From Sphingomonas gellani (GTDB taxonomy: Bacteria > Pseudomonadota > Alphaproteobacteria > Sphingomonadales > Sphingomonadaceae), in assembly GCF_900110035.1 (NCBI RefSeq), contig NZ_FOCF01000003.1, forward strand, positions 124,001-188,000: 64,000 nucleotides of DNA, given 5' to 3'. Position numbers and translations under genes: made by a program. The notes under the pieces were generated by a model. It was given only the letters and a program-made list of their open reading frames with translations, did not search any database and was not told the origin of the DNA. How positions within the stretch are numbered: position 1 is the first letter of the stretch; the number at the start of each line of letters is the position of its first letter. This document shows, piece by piece, positions 39,178 through 48,386 of the stretch.

Positions 39178-39213
39178 AAAGAGGCGGAAACGGGGATGAT
39201 CCGTTCCCTCTTT
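39178..39213. promoter_or_regulatory. Imperfect inverted repeat between leucine dehydrogenase and lrp-type gene
   Basis: AAAGAGG (39178-39184) and AACGG (39189-39193) pair with CCGTT (39201-39205) and CCTCTTT (39207-39213) in the 125-nt divergent intergenic region. It is a plausible binding site for the adjacent Lrp/AsnC regulator and could control both genes. The site assignment is inference. Confidence 0.5.
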
Positions 39214-39232
39214 CGCCAAATACGGATCAGAT

Positions 39233-39697
39233 GTGCCGCAGGATCTAGATAGATGGGAACGAAAGATCCTGGCGTTGCTGCAAGAGGACGCCAGCCTGTC
39301 CACCGCCGCGGTGGCGGAAGCGGTGGGGCTGTCCGCCTCGCCCTGCTGGCGGCGCATCGACCGGCTGGAGCGGGAGGGATTCATCAAGCGCCGCGTCGCG
39401 CTGGTCGACCGCGCGAAGATCGGCCTGAAGACGCAGGTCTTCGCGCAGGTGAAGCTGAACGCGCATGGCCGCGCCAACCTGGACGAATTCGCCGCCGCCG
39501 TGCGCGAGGTGCCGGAGGTGCTGGAATGCTATGTGCTGATGGGTGCAGTCGACTTCATGCTGAAGATCGTCGCGGCGGACGTCGAATCCTACGAACGCCT
39601 GTTCTTCGACCGCTTGTCGAAACTGCCGGGGGTGCAGGAGATCAATTCGACCGTCGCCCTGTCGGAGATCAAGCACACCACCGCCGTCCCGCTGTGA
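39233..39697 (+). CDS. Lrp/AsnC family transcriptional regulator
   Basis: This 154-residue regulator has an N-terminal helix-turn-helix (about residues 5-60; LSTAAVAEAVGLSASPCWRR) and a C-terminal RAM/AsnC ligand-binding domain (YVLMGAVDFMLKIVAADV). The start is a GTG at 39233. It is divergent from leucine dehydrogenase, a common arrangement in which the regulator responds to leucine or related amino acids and controls the catabolic gene. Confidence 0.9.
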   Translation: MPQDLDRWERKILALLQEDASLSTAAVAEAVGLSASPCWRRIDRLEREGFIKRRVALVDRAKIGLKTQVFAQVKLNAHGRANLDEFAAAVREVPEVLECYVLMGAVDFMLKIVAADVESYERLFFDRLSKLPGVQEINSTVALSEIKHTTAVPL

Positions 39698-39780
39698 GGG
39701 GACGGCGAGGCTGCTGAAGCGGCGTTGAGCTGCTGAAGCAAGGTTAAGCTGCCCAAGCGAGGTTGCGCTGCCGAAGGGGG

Positions 39781-40047
39781 TTACAGGGTTACAGTGCGCG
39801 GCTTGCCCCGTTCGATGGCGGTCAGGACCATGCGCTCCCAGATCGCGGCATCGCCGGCGTCGGCCATCGCCTGATCGGGTTCGCGCAGCGTCCGCAACAC
39901 CGCCAGCGCATCGTCCAGATGGTCGGGCCATGCCTGGTCGACCAGCCTGCCCGCGGATTCCGCATCACCGTCGCCGTTGCTGCTGATGCGCTGTCCGGCC
40001 AGCACGCGAGCGATGCGTTCGGCGGCGGGTGTGACGGATATGTCCAT
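39781..40047 (-). CDS. Small conserved-looking protein of unknown function
   Basis: This 88-residue soluble protein starts at MDISVTPAAERIARVLAGQ and is mostly helical, with acidic and Ala-rich stretches. No known domain is recognised. An AAGGAG ribosome site lies 10 nt before the ATG, which supports translation. It lies 87 nt upstream of nothing coding on its own strand; the RNA helicase gene ends at 40135 and reads in the same direction, so it may be the last gene of the helicase transcript. Confidence 0.6.
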   Translation of the reverse strand: MDISVTPAAERIARVLAGQRISSNGDGDAESAGRLVDQAWPDHLDDALAVLRTLREPDQAMADAGDAAIWERMVLTAIERGKPRTVTL

Positions 40048-40134
40048 GGAAAGCGGCTCCTTTGCGGGCCTCAACCCGCGAAGGCGCGATGCGCTCCCAC
40101 CCCTCACATATGCGAAGGGTGGAAGCGCGAACGA

Positions 40135-41532
40135 TCAGGCGTGCGTCTGCGGACGTCCACCACCGCCCTGACCACCGCCGCCCTGGCCGCCACCACCCTG
40201 GCCGGCGGCACCGCCGCGGCCGGAACCGCCGCGACGCCGGGGGCGACCGCCCCGTGCGCGTGCGGCCTCGGCGGTCTTCACCGGCTGATGCGTGGCGCGG
40301 GGCTTGACCGGGCCGCGCGCGCCGCGCTGACGCTCTTCGCGCGGGGCGGGGTCGGCGCCGATCGCCTTCACCCGCTGCGTCTTGATGGCGTCTGCGCGCG
40401 CGAGGAAGTCGGCAGGCAGCGCGCGGATCGGCACCTTCTGACGGGTCAGCTTCTCGATGTCGCGCAGGTACGGCCGCTCGTCGTCCGCGCAGAAGGCGAT
40501 GGCGATGCCGTCCGCCCCGGCGCGCGCGGTGCGGCCGATGCGGTGTACATATTGCTCCGGCACGTTGGGCAGTTCGAAGTTGATGACGTGGCTGACGCCC
40601 GACACGTCGATGCCGCGCGCGGCGATGTCGGTTGCGACCAGGATCGGCACGTCGCCCGACTTGAAGGCCGCCAGCGCCCGCTCACGCTGCGGCTGCGACT
40701 TGTTGCCGTGGATGGCGTGCGCCGCGATGCCGTTGCCGGCGAGCAGCTTCACCACCCGGTCCGCACCATGCTTGGTACGGGTAAAGACCAGCGCGCGGTC
40801 GATCTTCTCCTCGCGCAGCACCAGCGTCAGCAGCGCCTGCTTCTCCGTCTGGTTGACGAAGGTGACGTACTGGTCGACGCGTTCGGCGGTGGAGGCGACG
40901 GGCGTCACGGACACGGTGGCCGGATCGGTCAGGAATTTGTCCGCCAGATCGCGGATCGACGTCGGCATGGTGGCCGAGAAGAACAGCGACTGACGCCGGC
41001 GCGGCAGCATCTTCACGATCCGCTTCAGCGCGTGGATGAAGCCCAGGTCGAGCATCTGGTCCGCCTCGTCCAGCACCAGGATCTCGATGGTGGACAGGTT
41101 CAGGAAGCCCTGTTCGACCAGGTCGATCAGGCGGCCGGGCGTCGCCACCAGGATGTCGACGCCGCGCGACAGGTCCTGCCGGTTCTTGTTGATGCTGGTG
41201 CCACCGAACACGGTGGCGACGGTCAGCTTGCTGTACTTGCCGTAAAGCCGCGCCTGATCGGCGATCTGGCCGGCCAGTTCGCGGGTCGGGGCCAGCACCA
41301 GCATGCGGCAATGGGTGGGCAGTACGCGCTTGTCGGACGCGACCAGGCGCTGGATCGACGGAAGCACGAACGCACCCGTCTTGCCGGTGCCGGTCTGCGC
41401 GATGCCGAGCAGGTCGCGCCCGTCGAGCAGCAGCGGGATGGAATCGCGCTGGATCGGCGTCGGCTCGACATAATTCTTGGCCTCGAGCGCACGGACCAGC
41501 GGCTCGGCAAGGCCGAGATGGGAAAAGGACAT
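40135..41532 (-). CDS. DEAD-box ATP-dependent RNA helicase (RhlE-like)
   Basis: This 465-residue helicase has the Q motif EPTPIQRDSIPLLL, motif I AQTGTGKT, Ia APTRELAGQ, II DEAD, III SAT and VI HRIGRTARAG. It ends in a basic region followed by a Gly/Gln repeat (QGGGGQGGGGQGGGG) typical of the flexible RNA-binding tails of RhlE-type helicases. It probably unwinds structured RNA in ribosome assembly or mRNA decay. ATG 41532 matches the family N-terminus MSFSHLGL. Confidence 0.93.
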   Translation of the reverse strand: MSFSHLGLAEPLVRALEAKNYVEPTPIQRDSIPLLLDGRDLLGIAQTGTGKTGAFVLPSIQRLVASDKRVLPTHCRMLVLAPTRELAGQIADQARLYGKYSKLTVATVFGGTSINKNRQDLSRGVDILVATPGRLIDLVEQGFLNLSTIEILVLDEADQMLDLGFIHALKRIVKMLPRRRQSLFFSATMPTSIRDLADKFLTDPATVSVTPVASTAERVDQYVTFVNQTEKQALLTLVLREEKIDRALVFTRTKHGADRVVKLLAGNGIAAHAIHGNKSQPQRERALAAFKSGDVPILVATDIAARGIDVSGVSHVINFELPNVPEQYVHRIGRTARAGADGIAIAFCADDERPYLRDIEKLTRQKVPIRALPADFLARADAIKTQRVKAIGADPAPREERQRGARGPVKPRATHQPVKTAEAARARGGRPRRRGGSGRGGAAGQGGGGQGGGGQGGGGRPQTHA

Positions 41533-41900
41533 GGAAAAACCTTGAAACAGCCAAACGCGCGCAGGGCGCACGGGTGGCGGGGAAGATGACACCCCGCGTG
41601 ACTTGGGAAGCCTTGCGACTGGACCGAAGCGGAGCCTGAGCCTTTCGGCCCGATCACGCTGCATGACGCCTCGATGCGGCGCGATGTGTGGCGCTGTTCC
41701 TCCAAAGTCAAGTGCAAAGACGGGGGTGCCGCACGGCGGCGTGACGATTTCGGCGTGACCGTGCCTCAAAAACACCATCTTCGGGCTGTTCCATGCCATG
41801 CCTGCACCCCGCCGCCGCTACGCGTGGTGGGGCCGCGCGGGAACCGGTGGGAGGGAGTCGGCACATGGCATCTCGTGGAGCGCGGTCCGGGCGATGGCGC
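41533..41900. other. 368-nt divergent intergenic region without a supported gene
   Basis: The region separates the divergent RNA helicase and TonB-receptor-like genes and should carry both promoters and the helicase leader. Some frames stay open on both strands, but their composition is not protein-like and they lack ribosome sites. No clear palindrome or terminator was found. Confidence 0.5.
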
Positions 41901-44522
41901 ATGACGCGGCGCCTGGCGGCGATACCCATCGCCCTGATCGGTCCCGTGCCGATCGCGGCCGAGGCGCAGGATGAGAAACCCGCCGTCACGCCCGCCCAGA
42001 CAATGCCTGGCGACACGGGTACGCAGGGCGTTGGCGCCTCGCCCGCCCCCGCGGATCAGGACGCCGTCCCGGAGCCGGAAGTCGTCGTCACCGGCAAGCG
42101 GGTGCGCGGATCGGCGATCACCGACATCGCGCCCGTCGCGGTGCTGGGCGCGGACCAGATCAAGGCACTGGGCGTGACCAGCCTGAGCGACCTGATGAAG
42201 CGGCTGAAACCGCTGACCACCGCGTCCGGCGGCGGCGACCCGGTGTTTCTGCTCAACGGCCGGCGCGTGTCCGGCTTTGCGGAGATGCAGAGCATCCCGC
42301 CCGAGGCGATCGAGCGGACGGAAATCCTGTCCGAACAGGACGCGGCACGGTTCGGCTTTCCGCCAACCGTGCGGGTCGTGAACCTGATCACGCTGAAGCA
42401 TTTCCGCGGCATCGCCGTGCAGCAGGTGGCGGGAACGTCGACCGAAGGGGGCGGGGCGACCAACTATGCGGAAGTGGCGCTGGCCGGTATCGACGGCGAC
42501 CGCCGCACGTCGTTGAGCGTGTCGCATTTCCGCCAGAACCGGGTGACGCAGGCACAGCGGGACATCGTGCCCGATCCGGATATCCCCTTTGCGCTCGCCG
42601 GCAACGTGACGGGGATCGGCGGGGCCAGCGTGGACCCGCAACTCGACCTGCTGGCGGGGCGCAGGATCGAACGGGCCGGGCTGCCCGCAGACCCGACGGC
42701 GCGCGGGGCGCTGTCCAGCTATGCCGAGGGTGCGTCGGCGATCACCGACATCGGCCCGTACCGCACCCTGCAACCGCATTCCGACACGGTGCGGGTCGAC
42801 GGCACGATCGCGGCCCCGCTGGGTAAGACGGTGAGCGGATCGCTGAACCTGTCGATGGAGGCGCAGCGGACCGACGGGCTGAACGGCCTCGCCCCGGCGG
42901 TGCTGCGCGTACCCGGCGATGGCGGCGTGCTGCCGTTCGCGGACGACGTGCTGTTGTACCGCTACGTCCCCGACGCCGTTCTGCACCAGAGGTCGACCAA
43001 TCTGACGCTGCACGCGGGCGGGACGTTGCAGGGCAGTTACCGCCGGTGGATGTGGAACGTCACCACCGCCTATGACCGGGTACGCGGTCGCGGCCTGGCC
43101 GACCTGGGTGTGCCGCTGGACGCGGTGCAGGCGCAGATCGATGCTGGTGCGGACCCGATGCTGGCGATCGGCCTGGACGACCCCGACGCGCGCCTGCGCA
43201 ACCGCAGCCGGACCACCACTGGCACGCTGGTCAGCAAGGCGGTGGCGAACGGACCCGCGCTGCACCTGCCCGCCGGCGATGCGCAGGTCAGCGTGTCGGT
43301 CGATTACGCGCGATCGACCAGCGAGGGCGTGCAGCCCGGCGTTGCAGATGCGGCGCTCAGCCTGGCGCGCACGACCAAGGGCGCCAGCGTCAATGTCGAC
43401 ATCCCGCTGGTGGCGCCGGACAAGGACGTGCTGCCGTTCCTGGGCCGGCTGGCCGCCAACGGCACGCTGGGCGTGACGGGCGTGTCCGATTACGGGCGGC
43501 TGATCAATTCCACCTTCGGGTTGAACTGGACGCCGACGCCGCCCGTGCAACTGAGCGCGCTGGTGACGGAAACGCGCACGCCGCCGGCGATCGCCCTGCT
43601 GACCAACCCGCTGCTCGTGTCGCCGAACACGCCATTCTTCGACTTCGTGACCGGGACCACGGTGTCGCTGACGACGCTGGCGGGCGGCAATCCGGACCTT
43701 GCGCCGGAGCGCCGCCGCGTGACGACGCTGGGCGTGGGGGTGAAGCCGTTCAAGAGCAAGGAGATGCGGCTCAACCTGGACTATCTGGACACCCGCATCG
43801 CCAACCAGACCGCGTTCCTGAGCAGTGCGACCGTGGATTTCCAGGCGGCGTTCCCCGGCCTGTTCCTGCGCGATGCCTCCGGTGCGCTGGTGCAGGCCGA
43901 TCTCAGGCCGGTGAACCTGCTGCGCGAGACGGAGCGCAAGCTGAGGCTGACGATGAACCTGTGGACCGAACTGGGCCCGAAACCGCCCGCGCCGACCCCG
44001 CCGCCAGCCGGTGCGGCGGCAAAGGACACGCCGCCGCCCGCCCCGCCGAAGCCGCGGCCAAGCCTCTTCGCCTTCGCCAATGCGACCTACCGTTTCGACG
44101 ATCGGCTGATCCTGCAACCGGGGACGGCGGCCCTGGACCTGTTGGACGGTGCGACGCTGAACGGCACGGGCGGGCGCCCGCGATGGGAGGTGGAGGGCAA
44201 TCTGGGCGGCTCCTACGGTCCGGCCAACCTCGGCATCTATGCGCGCGTACAGGGCGCGACGCGCATCCGCAGCACGCTGGCGACGTCCGACCTGCGCTTT
44301 TCGGGGCGCACCTGGCTGGTGCTGTACAGCTTTCTCGACGCAGAAAAGCTCACAAAGGAACGCTGGGCGAAGAAGCTGAGCGTGCAGTTCACGGTGGAGA
44401 ACCTGCTGAACGACCGCATCGACGTGCGGGACGGGACGGGCGCAGTCCCGAACCGGTTCCAGCCGGCCTATCTCGACCCGGTCGGCCGATCCGTCCGCAT
44501 CGGCCTGCGCAAGCTGTTCTGA
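41901..44522 (+). CDS. TonB-dependent receptor-like outer-membrane protein
   Basis: This 873-residue protein has a signal peptide (about residues 1-21, ending EAQ), a TonB-box-like EVVVTGKRV, a plug domain (TSLSDLMKRLKPL, VFLLNGRRVSGF) and a C-terminal barrel that ends in RIGLRKLF with the terminal aromatic. An unusual Pro/Ala-rich insertion lies at about residues 692-723 within the barrel. No transport partner genes flank it. The substrate is unknown. ATG 41901 is chosen for the signal peptide; ATG 41865 is also possible. Confidence 0.85.
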   Translation: MTRRLAAIPIALIGPVPIAAEAQDEKPAVTPAQTMPGDTGTQGVGASPAPADQDAVPEPEVVVTGKRVRGSAITDIAPVAVLGADQIKALGVTSLSDLMKRLKPLTTASGGGDPVFLLNGRRVSGFAEMQSIPPEAIERTEILSEQDAARFGFPPTVRVVNLITLKHFRGIAVQQVAGTSTEGGGATNYAEVALAGIDGDRRTSLSVSHFRQNRVTQAQRDIVPDPDIPFALAGNVTGIGGASVDPQLDLLAGRRIERAGLPADPTARGALSSYAEGASAITDIGPYRTLQPHSDTVRVDGTIAAPLGKTVSGSLNLSMEAQRTDGLNGLAPAVLRVPGDGGVLPFADDVLLYRYVPDAVLHQRSTNLTLHAGGTLQGSYRRWMWNVTTAYDRVRGRGLADLGVPLDAVQAQIDAGADPMLAIGLDDPDARLRNRSRTTTGTLVSKAVANGPALHLPAGDAQVSVSVDYARSTSEGVQPGVADAALSLARTTKGASVNVDIPLVAPDKDVLPFLGRLAANGTLGVTGVSDYGRLINSTFGLNWTPTPPVQLSALVTETRTPPAIALLTNPLLVSPNTPFFDFVTGTTVSLTTLAGGNPDLAPERRRVTTLGVGVKPFKSKEMRLNLDYLDTRIANQTAFLSSATVDFQAAFPGLFLRDASGALVQADLRPVNLLRETERKLRLTMNLWTELGPKPPAPTPPPAGAAAKDTPPPAPPKPRPSLFAFANATYRFDDRLILQPGTAALDLLDGATLNGTGGRPRWEVEGNLGGSYGPANLGIYARVQGATRIRSTLATSDLRFSGRTWLVLYSFLDAEKLTKERWAKKLSVQFTVENLLNDRIDVRDGTGAVPNRFQPAYLDPVGRSVRIGLRKLF

Positions 44523-44614
44523 CCCGGCGTCAATCGGGATATGCCCCCTTTCGCCGCGGCGCCCGGCGCGGCTATGGCTGGGCAACAGAACACGCGGCAA
44601 GGAGAGCCGGACGC

Positions 44615-45616
44615 ATGAAAGTCGCAAGCCTGAAGCACCGGCGTGACGGCAAGCTGGTGGTCGTGTCGGACGACCTTGCCTGGTATGCCGATGCCGGTCA
44701 CATCGTCCCCACTCTCCAGGCCGCGCTGGACGATTGGGACCGCATCGCCCCCGCGCTCGCCAATTTGGCGACCGATCTGGAGCATGAGGCGATCCCGCGC
44801 GAACGCTTTCACGAGCATGATGCCGCGTCGCCGCTGCCCCGCGCCTATCAATGGGCGGACGGTTCCGCCTATGTGAACCACGTCGCGCTGGTCCGGCAGG
44901 CGCGCGGCGCGGAAATCCCCGACAGCTTCTGGCACGACCCGCTGATGTACCAGGGCGGCTCGGATTGTTTCCTGGGGCCGCGCGACGCCATCCCTCTGGC
45001 CGACGAGGACTGGGGCTGCGACCTGGAGGCGGAGGTGGTCGTGGTCACCGGCGACGTGCCGTTGGGCGCGAGCCGGGAGGAGGCGCTGGCTGCGGTGCGG
45101 CTGGTCGGGCTGACCAACGACGTGTCGCTGCGCAACCTGATCCCGGGCGAACTGGCCAAGGGGTTCGGCTTCTTCCAGTCCAAGCCGGCAAGCGCCTTTT
45201 CCCCCGTGTTCGTCACGCCCGATTCGCTGGGTGACTGGTGGCGCGACGGCAAGCTGCACCGCCGGCTGTGCGTCGACCTGAACGGCCAGCCCTTCGGTCG
45301 CGCCGACGCGGGTCAGGACATGACGTTCGATTTCGGCACGCTGATCGCCCATGCCGCCCGGACGCGCGCACTGGGTGCTGGCGCGATCATCGGATCGGGC
45401 ACGGTGTCGAACCGTGATGCGGACGGCGGCCCGGGCAAGCCGGTGGCGGACGGCGGCGTCGGCTATTCCTGCCTGGCGGAGCTGCGCATGGTGGAAACGA
45501 TCGCTGGCGGCGCGGCGGTCACGCCGTTCCTGCGGCGCGGCGACCGGGTGCGGATCTGGGCGGAGGACGATCGCCACCATCCCATTTTCGGCGCGATCGA
45601 ACAGGTGGTGGAGTAA
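44615..45616 (+). CDS. Fumarylacetoacetate hydrolase family protein
   Basis: This 333-residue protein of the FAH superfamily hydrolyses or isomerises 2-oxo acid-type intermediates, using a divalent metal. The metal-ligand segments LEAEVVVVTGDVP and the preceding YQGGSDCFLGP region are visible, plus GTVSNRDADGG. It resembles the group containing fumarylacetoacetase-like enzymes of aromatic amino-acid breakdown. AAGGAGA precedes the ATG. No other tyrosine-degradation genes are adjacent. Confidence 0.86.
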   Translation: MKVASLKHRRDGKLVVVSDDLAWYADAGHIVPTLQAALDDWDRIAPALANLATDLEHEAIPRERFHEHDAASPLPRAYQWADGSAYVNHVALVRQARGAEIPDSFWHDPLMYQGGSDCFLGPRDAIPLADEDWGCDLEAEVVVVTGDVPLGASREEALAAVRLVGLTNDVSLRNLIPGELAKGFGFFQSKPASAFSPVFVTPDSLGDWWRDGKLHRRLCVDLNGQPFGRADAGQDMTFDFGTLIAHAARTRALGAGAIIGSGTVSNRDADGGPGKPVADGGVGYSCLAELRMVETIAGGAAVTPFLRRGDRVRIWAEDDRHHPIFGAIEQVVE

Positions 45617-45634
45617 GCGGACGGGACGGGGCGC

Positions 45635-45862
45635 TTACCGTCCCAGCGTGACCTGTCCGGCATAGCTGACGGCCTGCGCCAGTGCGCGGGGGCCGCGAGC
45701 GATGGCGAGTACACCGACCACGGCGGCGGACACCGCCATGTTCGCCGCCAGCCATGGCAGCATCACCACGACCGACACCGCAAGTGTCGGCACGCCGACG
45801 GCCATGCGCGCCATCGCCGAGGATGGCTGTCGCTGTTCGCGGACGATCGGAGCCATGTACAT
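45635..45862 (-). CDS. Small membrane protein of unknown function
   Basis: This 75-residue protein has a hydrophobic segment at about residues 20-55 (GVPTLAVSVVVMLPWLAANM and continuing), long enough for one or two membrane passes. An AAAGGA ribosome site lies ahead of the ATG at 45862; ATG 45856 is the alternative. No family is recognised. It is convergent with the FAH gene. Confidence 0.5.
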   Translation of the reverse strand: MYMAPIVREQRQPSSAMARMAVGVPTLAVSVVVMLPWLAANMAVSAAVVGVLAIARGPRALAQAVSYAGQVTLGR

Positions 45863-45962
45863 GCGTGTGATCCTTTCGCCGCCAACCCTGCCGCAAAAGG
45901 GTTAACGAAGCGCTGAGGAACCGGCGGCACGTGTCCGAACCCAACCGCCCGCGTAAATCGCC

Positions 45963-45981
45963 CTTGAAATTTAATTACAAG
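45963..45981. promoter_or_regulatory. AT-rich pseudo-palindrome upstream of the branched-chain oxoacid dehydrogenase operon
   Basis: CTTGAAATTTAATTACAAG reads as CTTG-n-AATT-n-AATT-n-CAAG, symmetric at every position except three spacer bases. It is one of the most AT-rich stretches in the window and lies 54 nt before the E1alpha start. It fits an Lrp/AsnC-type or other dimeric regulator site, or a promoter element. The binding protein is unknown. Confidence 0.5.
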
Positions 45982-46034
45982 CAGCCGATGGCTGGACCGA
46001 AGGCGTTTAAGGAACGCCAACCGATGGAGAGACC

Positions 46035-47321
46035 ATGGCGAGCGAGCATCCTCGCGCCAACCTGCCGCCGCTGACGCTGCACGTGCCGGAACCCCGCTTC
46101 CGTCCCGGCGACGCGGCGGACTTCGTCGCGGTGGAGGTTCCTCCGGCGGGCGCGGCACCCCGGCCCGACTCGGCGGCCGAGCCGCGCGGCATGAGCGAGC
46201 TCGCTTACTCCCTCGTCCGGGTGCTGGACGACGACAATCGCGCGGTGGGGCCATGGGACCCGCGCCTGTCGCCCGACGCGCTGCGCCGCCTGCTCGCCGA
46301 CATGGTGCGGCTGCGCGCGTTCGATGAGCGGATGTTCCGGGCACAGCGCCAGGGCAAGACCAGCTTCTACATGAAGGCGACGGGTGAGGAGGCGGTGGCC
46401 GTGGCCGCCGCACACGCGCTGGACCGCGACGACATGTGCTTTCCCTCGTATCGGCAACAGGGGCTGCTCATCGCGCGCGGTTATCCGCTGGTCGACATGA
46501 TGAACCAGATCTACTCGAACACGGCGGACAAGCTGGGCGGGAAGCAGCTGCCGATCATGTATTCGGCGAAAGATTTCGGCTTCTTCTCGATCTCCGGCAA
46601 TCTGACGACGCAATATCCCCAGGCAGTGGGATGGGCGATGGCGTCGGCGGCGAAGGGCGACACCCGCATCGCCGCCGTGTGGTGCGGCGAGGGCTCTACG
46701 GCGGAGGGTGACTTCCATTCCGCCTGCACCTTTGCCAGCGTGTACCGGGCGCCTGTGGTGATGAACATCGTCAACAACCAATGGGCGATCAGCAGCTTTT
46801 CCGGGTTCGCGGGGGCGGAGGCGACGACCTTCGCCGCGCGTGCCATCGGCTACGGCATCGCGGGCCTGCGCGTCGACGGCAACGATGCGCTGGCGGTCTA
46901 TGCCGCCACGCAATGGGCGGCGGAGCGTGCCCGCACCAATTGCGGCCCGACCCTGATCGAGCATTTCACATACCGGGCGGAGGGGCATTCCACCTCCGAC
47001 GACCCGACCCAGTACCGCTCCGCCGGGGAGCCGACGGCCTGGCCGCTGGGCGACCCGATCGCGCGGCTGAAGGCGCATCTGATCCAGATCGGCGAATGGG
47101 ACGAGGACCGTCACGCCGCGCAGGACAAGGCGATCGCGGAGGATGTCCGCGCCGCGCAGAAGGCCGCCGAAAAGAACGGCATTCTCGGCCATGGCCTGCA
47201 CCAGCCGCTCGACTCGCTGTTCGACGGCGTGTTCGAGGAGATGCCCTGGCACCTGAGGGAGCAGCGTCAGATGATGCTGGACGAGGAGGCGGCCTCCGGC
47301 AGGCCGTGGGCGCGCAAGTGA
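46035..47321 (+). CDS. bkdA1: Branched-chain 2-oxoacid dehydrogenase E1 subunit alpha
   Basis: This is the E1alpha subunit of the branched-chain 2-oxoacid dehydrogenase complex, which oxidatively decarboxylates the oxoacids of Leu, Ile and Val. The 428-residue protein has an N-terminal extension (about 1-70), the MVRLRAFDERMFRAQRQGK core and a thiamine-diphosphate site with CGEGSTAEGDF and NNQWAIS. The phosphorylation-loop-like YRAEGHSTSDDP segment is present. A GGAGAG ribosome site precedes the ATG. It overlaps the E1beta gene by 4 nt. Confidence 0.93.
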   Translation: MASEHPRANLPPLTLHVPEPRFRPGDAADFVAVEVPPAGAAPRPDSAAEPRGMSELAYSLVRVLDDDNRAVGPWDPRLSPDALRRLLADMVRLRAFDERMFRAQRQGKTSFYMKATGEEAVAVAAAHALDRDDMCFPSYRQQGLLIARGYPLVDMMNQIYSNTADKLGGKQLPIMYSAKDFGFFSISGNLTTQYPQAVGWAMASAAKGDTRIAAVWCGEGSTAEGDFHSACTFASVYRAPVVMNIVNNQWAISSFSGFAGAEATTFAARAIGYGIAGLRVDGNDALAVYAATQWAAERARTNCGPTLIEHFTYRAEGHSTSDDPTQYRSAGEPTAWPLGDPIARLKAHLIQIGEWDEDRHAAQDKAIAEDVRAAQKAAEKNGILGHGLHQPLDSLFDGVFEEMPWHLREQRQMMLDEEAASGRPWARK

Positions 47322-48379
47322 GCGACATCGTGACCGAAACCGGCAACGGGACCGAAGCGCCCGCCACCACCCGCATGAACATGATCCAGGCGATCAATTC
47401 CGCCATGGACGTGGTCATGGCGCGCGATCCCGACGTGATCGTGATGGGCGAGGATGTCGGTTATTTCGGCGGCGTGTTCCGCGCGACCGCCGGCCTTCAG
47501 AGCAAATACGGCAAGACCCGCGTGTTCGATACGCCGATCACGGAAATCGGCATCATCGGCGTGGCGATCGGCATGGGCGCCTATGGCCTGCGACCGGTGC
47601 CGGAAATCCAGTTCGCCGATTACATCTATCCCGCGCTGGACCAGCTGGTCAGCGAGGCGGCACGGCTGCGCTATCGATCGGCCGGCGAGTTCACCGCGCC
47701 GATCACCGTGCGGTCGCCCTATGGCGGCGGCATCTTCGGCGGGCAGACGCACTCGCAGTCGCCGGAGGGTATCTTCACGCACGTATCGGGGATCAAGACG
47801 GTGATCCCGGCGACGCCATACGACGCCAAGGGGCTGCTGATCGCGGCGATCGAGGACAACGACCCCGTGTTGTTCCTGGAGCCCAAGCGCATCTACAACG
47901 GCCCGTTCAACGGCCATTGGGACAAGCCGGCGGAGAACTGGTCGAAGCATCCCGGTGGAGAGGTGCCGACTGGGCACTACACGGTTCCGCTGGGTCAGGC
48001 GAAGGTGGTCCGCGCCGGCGAGGCGCTGACCGTGCTGTGCTACGGCACCATGGTGCATGTCTGCGAACGCGCGGTGGCGGAGGCGGGCGTGGACGCGGAG
48101 ATCGTCGACCTGCGCACGCTGATCCCCCTCGACATCGACGCGATCGAGGCGTCGGTGAAAAAGACCGGCCGCTGCATGATCGTGCACGAGGCGACGCGCA
48201 CCGGCGGCTTCGGCGCGGAGCTGTCCGCGCTGGTGCAGGAACGCTGCTTCTACCATCTGGAGGCGCCGATCGAGCGGGTGACCGGGTTCGACACGCCTTA
48301 TCCGCACAGCCTGGAATGGGCCTATTTCCCCGGCCCCGTCCGAATCGCCCAGGCGCTCAAGAAGATCATGAAGGACTAA
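47318..48379 (+). CDS. bkdA2: Branched-chain 2-oxoacid dehydrogenase E1 subunit beta
   Basis: This 353-residue E1beta subunit pairs with E1alpha to form the thiamine-diphosphate decarboxylase. Family motifs are VMGEDVGYFGGVFRAT, DTPITEIGIIGVAIGMG and the VRSPYGGGIFGGQTHSQ segment. The start is a GTG that overlaps the E1alpha TGA (GTGA). The E2 gene follows after 7 nt. Confidence 0.93.
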   Translation: MSDIVTETGNGTEAPATTRMNMIQAINSAMDVVMARDPDVIVMGEDVGYFGGVFRATAGLQSKYGKTRVFDTPITEIGIIGVAIGMGAYGLRPVPEIQFADYIYPALDQLVSEAARLRYRSAGEFTAPITVRSPYGGGIFGGQTHSQSPEGIFTHVSGIKTVIPATPYDAKGLLIAAIEDNDPVLFLEPKRIYNGPFNGHWDKPAENWSKHPGGEVPTGHYTVPLGQAKVVRAGEALTVLCYGTMVHVCERAVAEAGVDAEIVDLRTLIPLDIDAIEASVKKTGRCMIVHEATRTGGFGAELSALVQERCFYHLEAPIERVTGFDTPYPHSLEWAYFPGPVRIAQALKKIMKD

Positions 48380-48386
48380 ACGAACC

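Noticed and set aside
40140..40230. Tandem GGCGGTGGT-like repeats that could look like a repeat array
   Set aside because: They encode the Gly/Gln tail of the RNA helicase in frame, with no spacer structure, so it is not a CRISPR or a satellite.
41766..44627. A 953-codon open frame antisense to the TonB-receptor-like gene
   Set aside because: It has low-complexity Arg/His/Gln composition; the plus-strand protein has a signal peptide, plug and barrel end.
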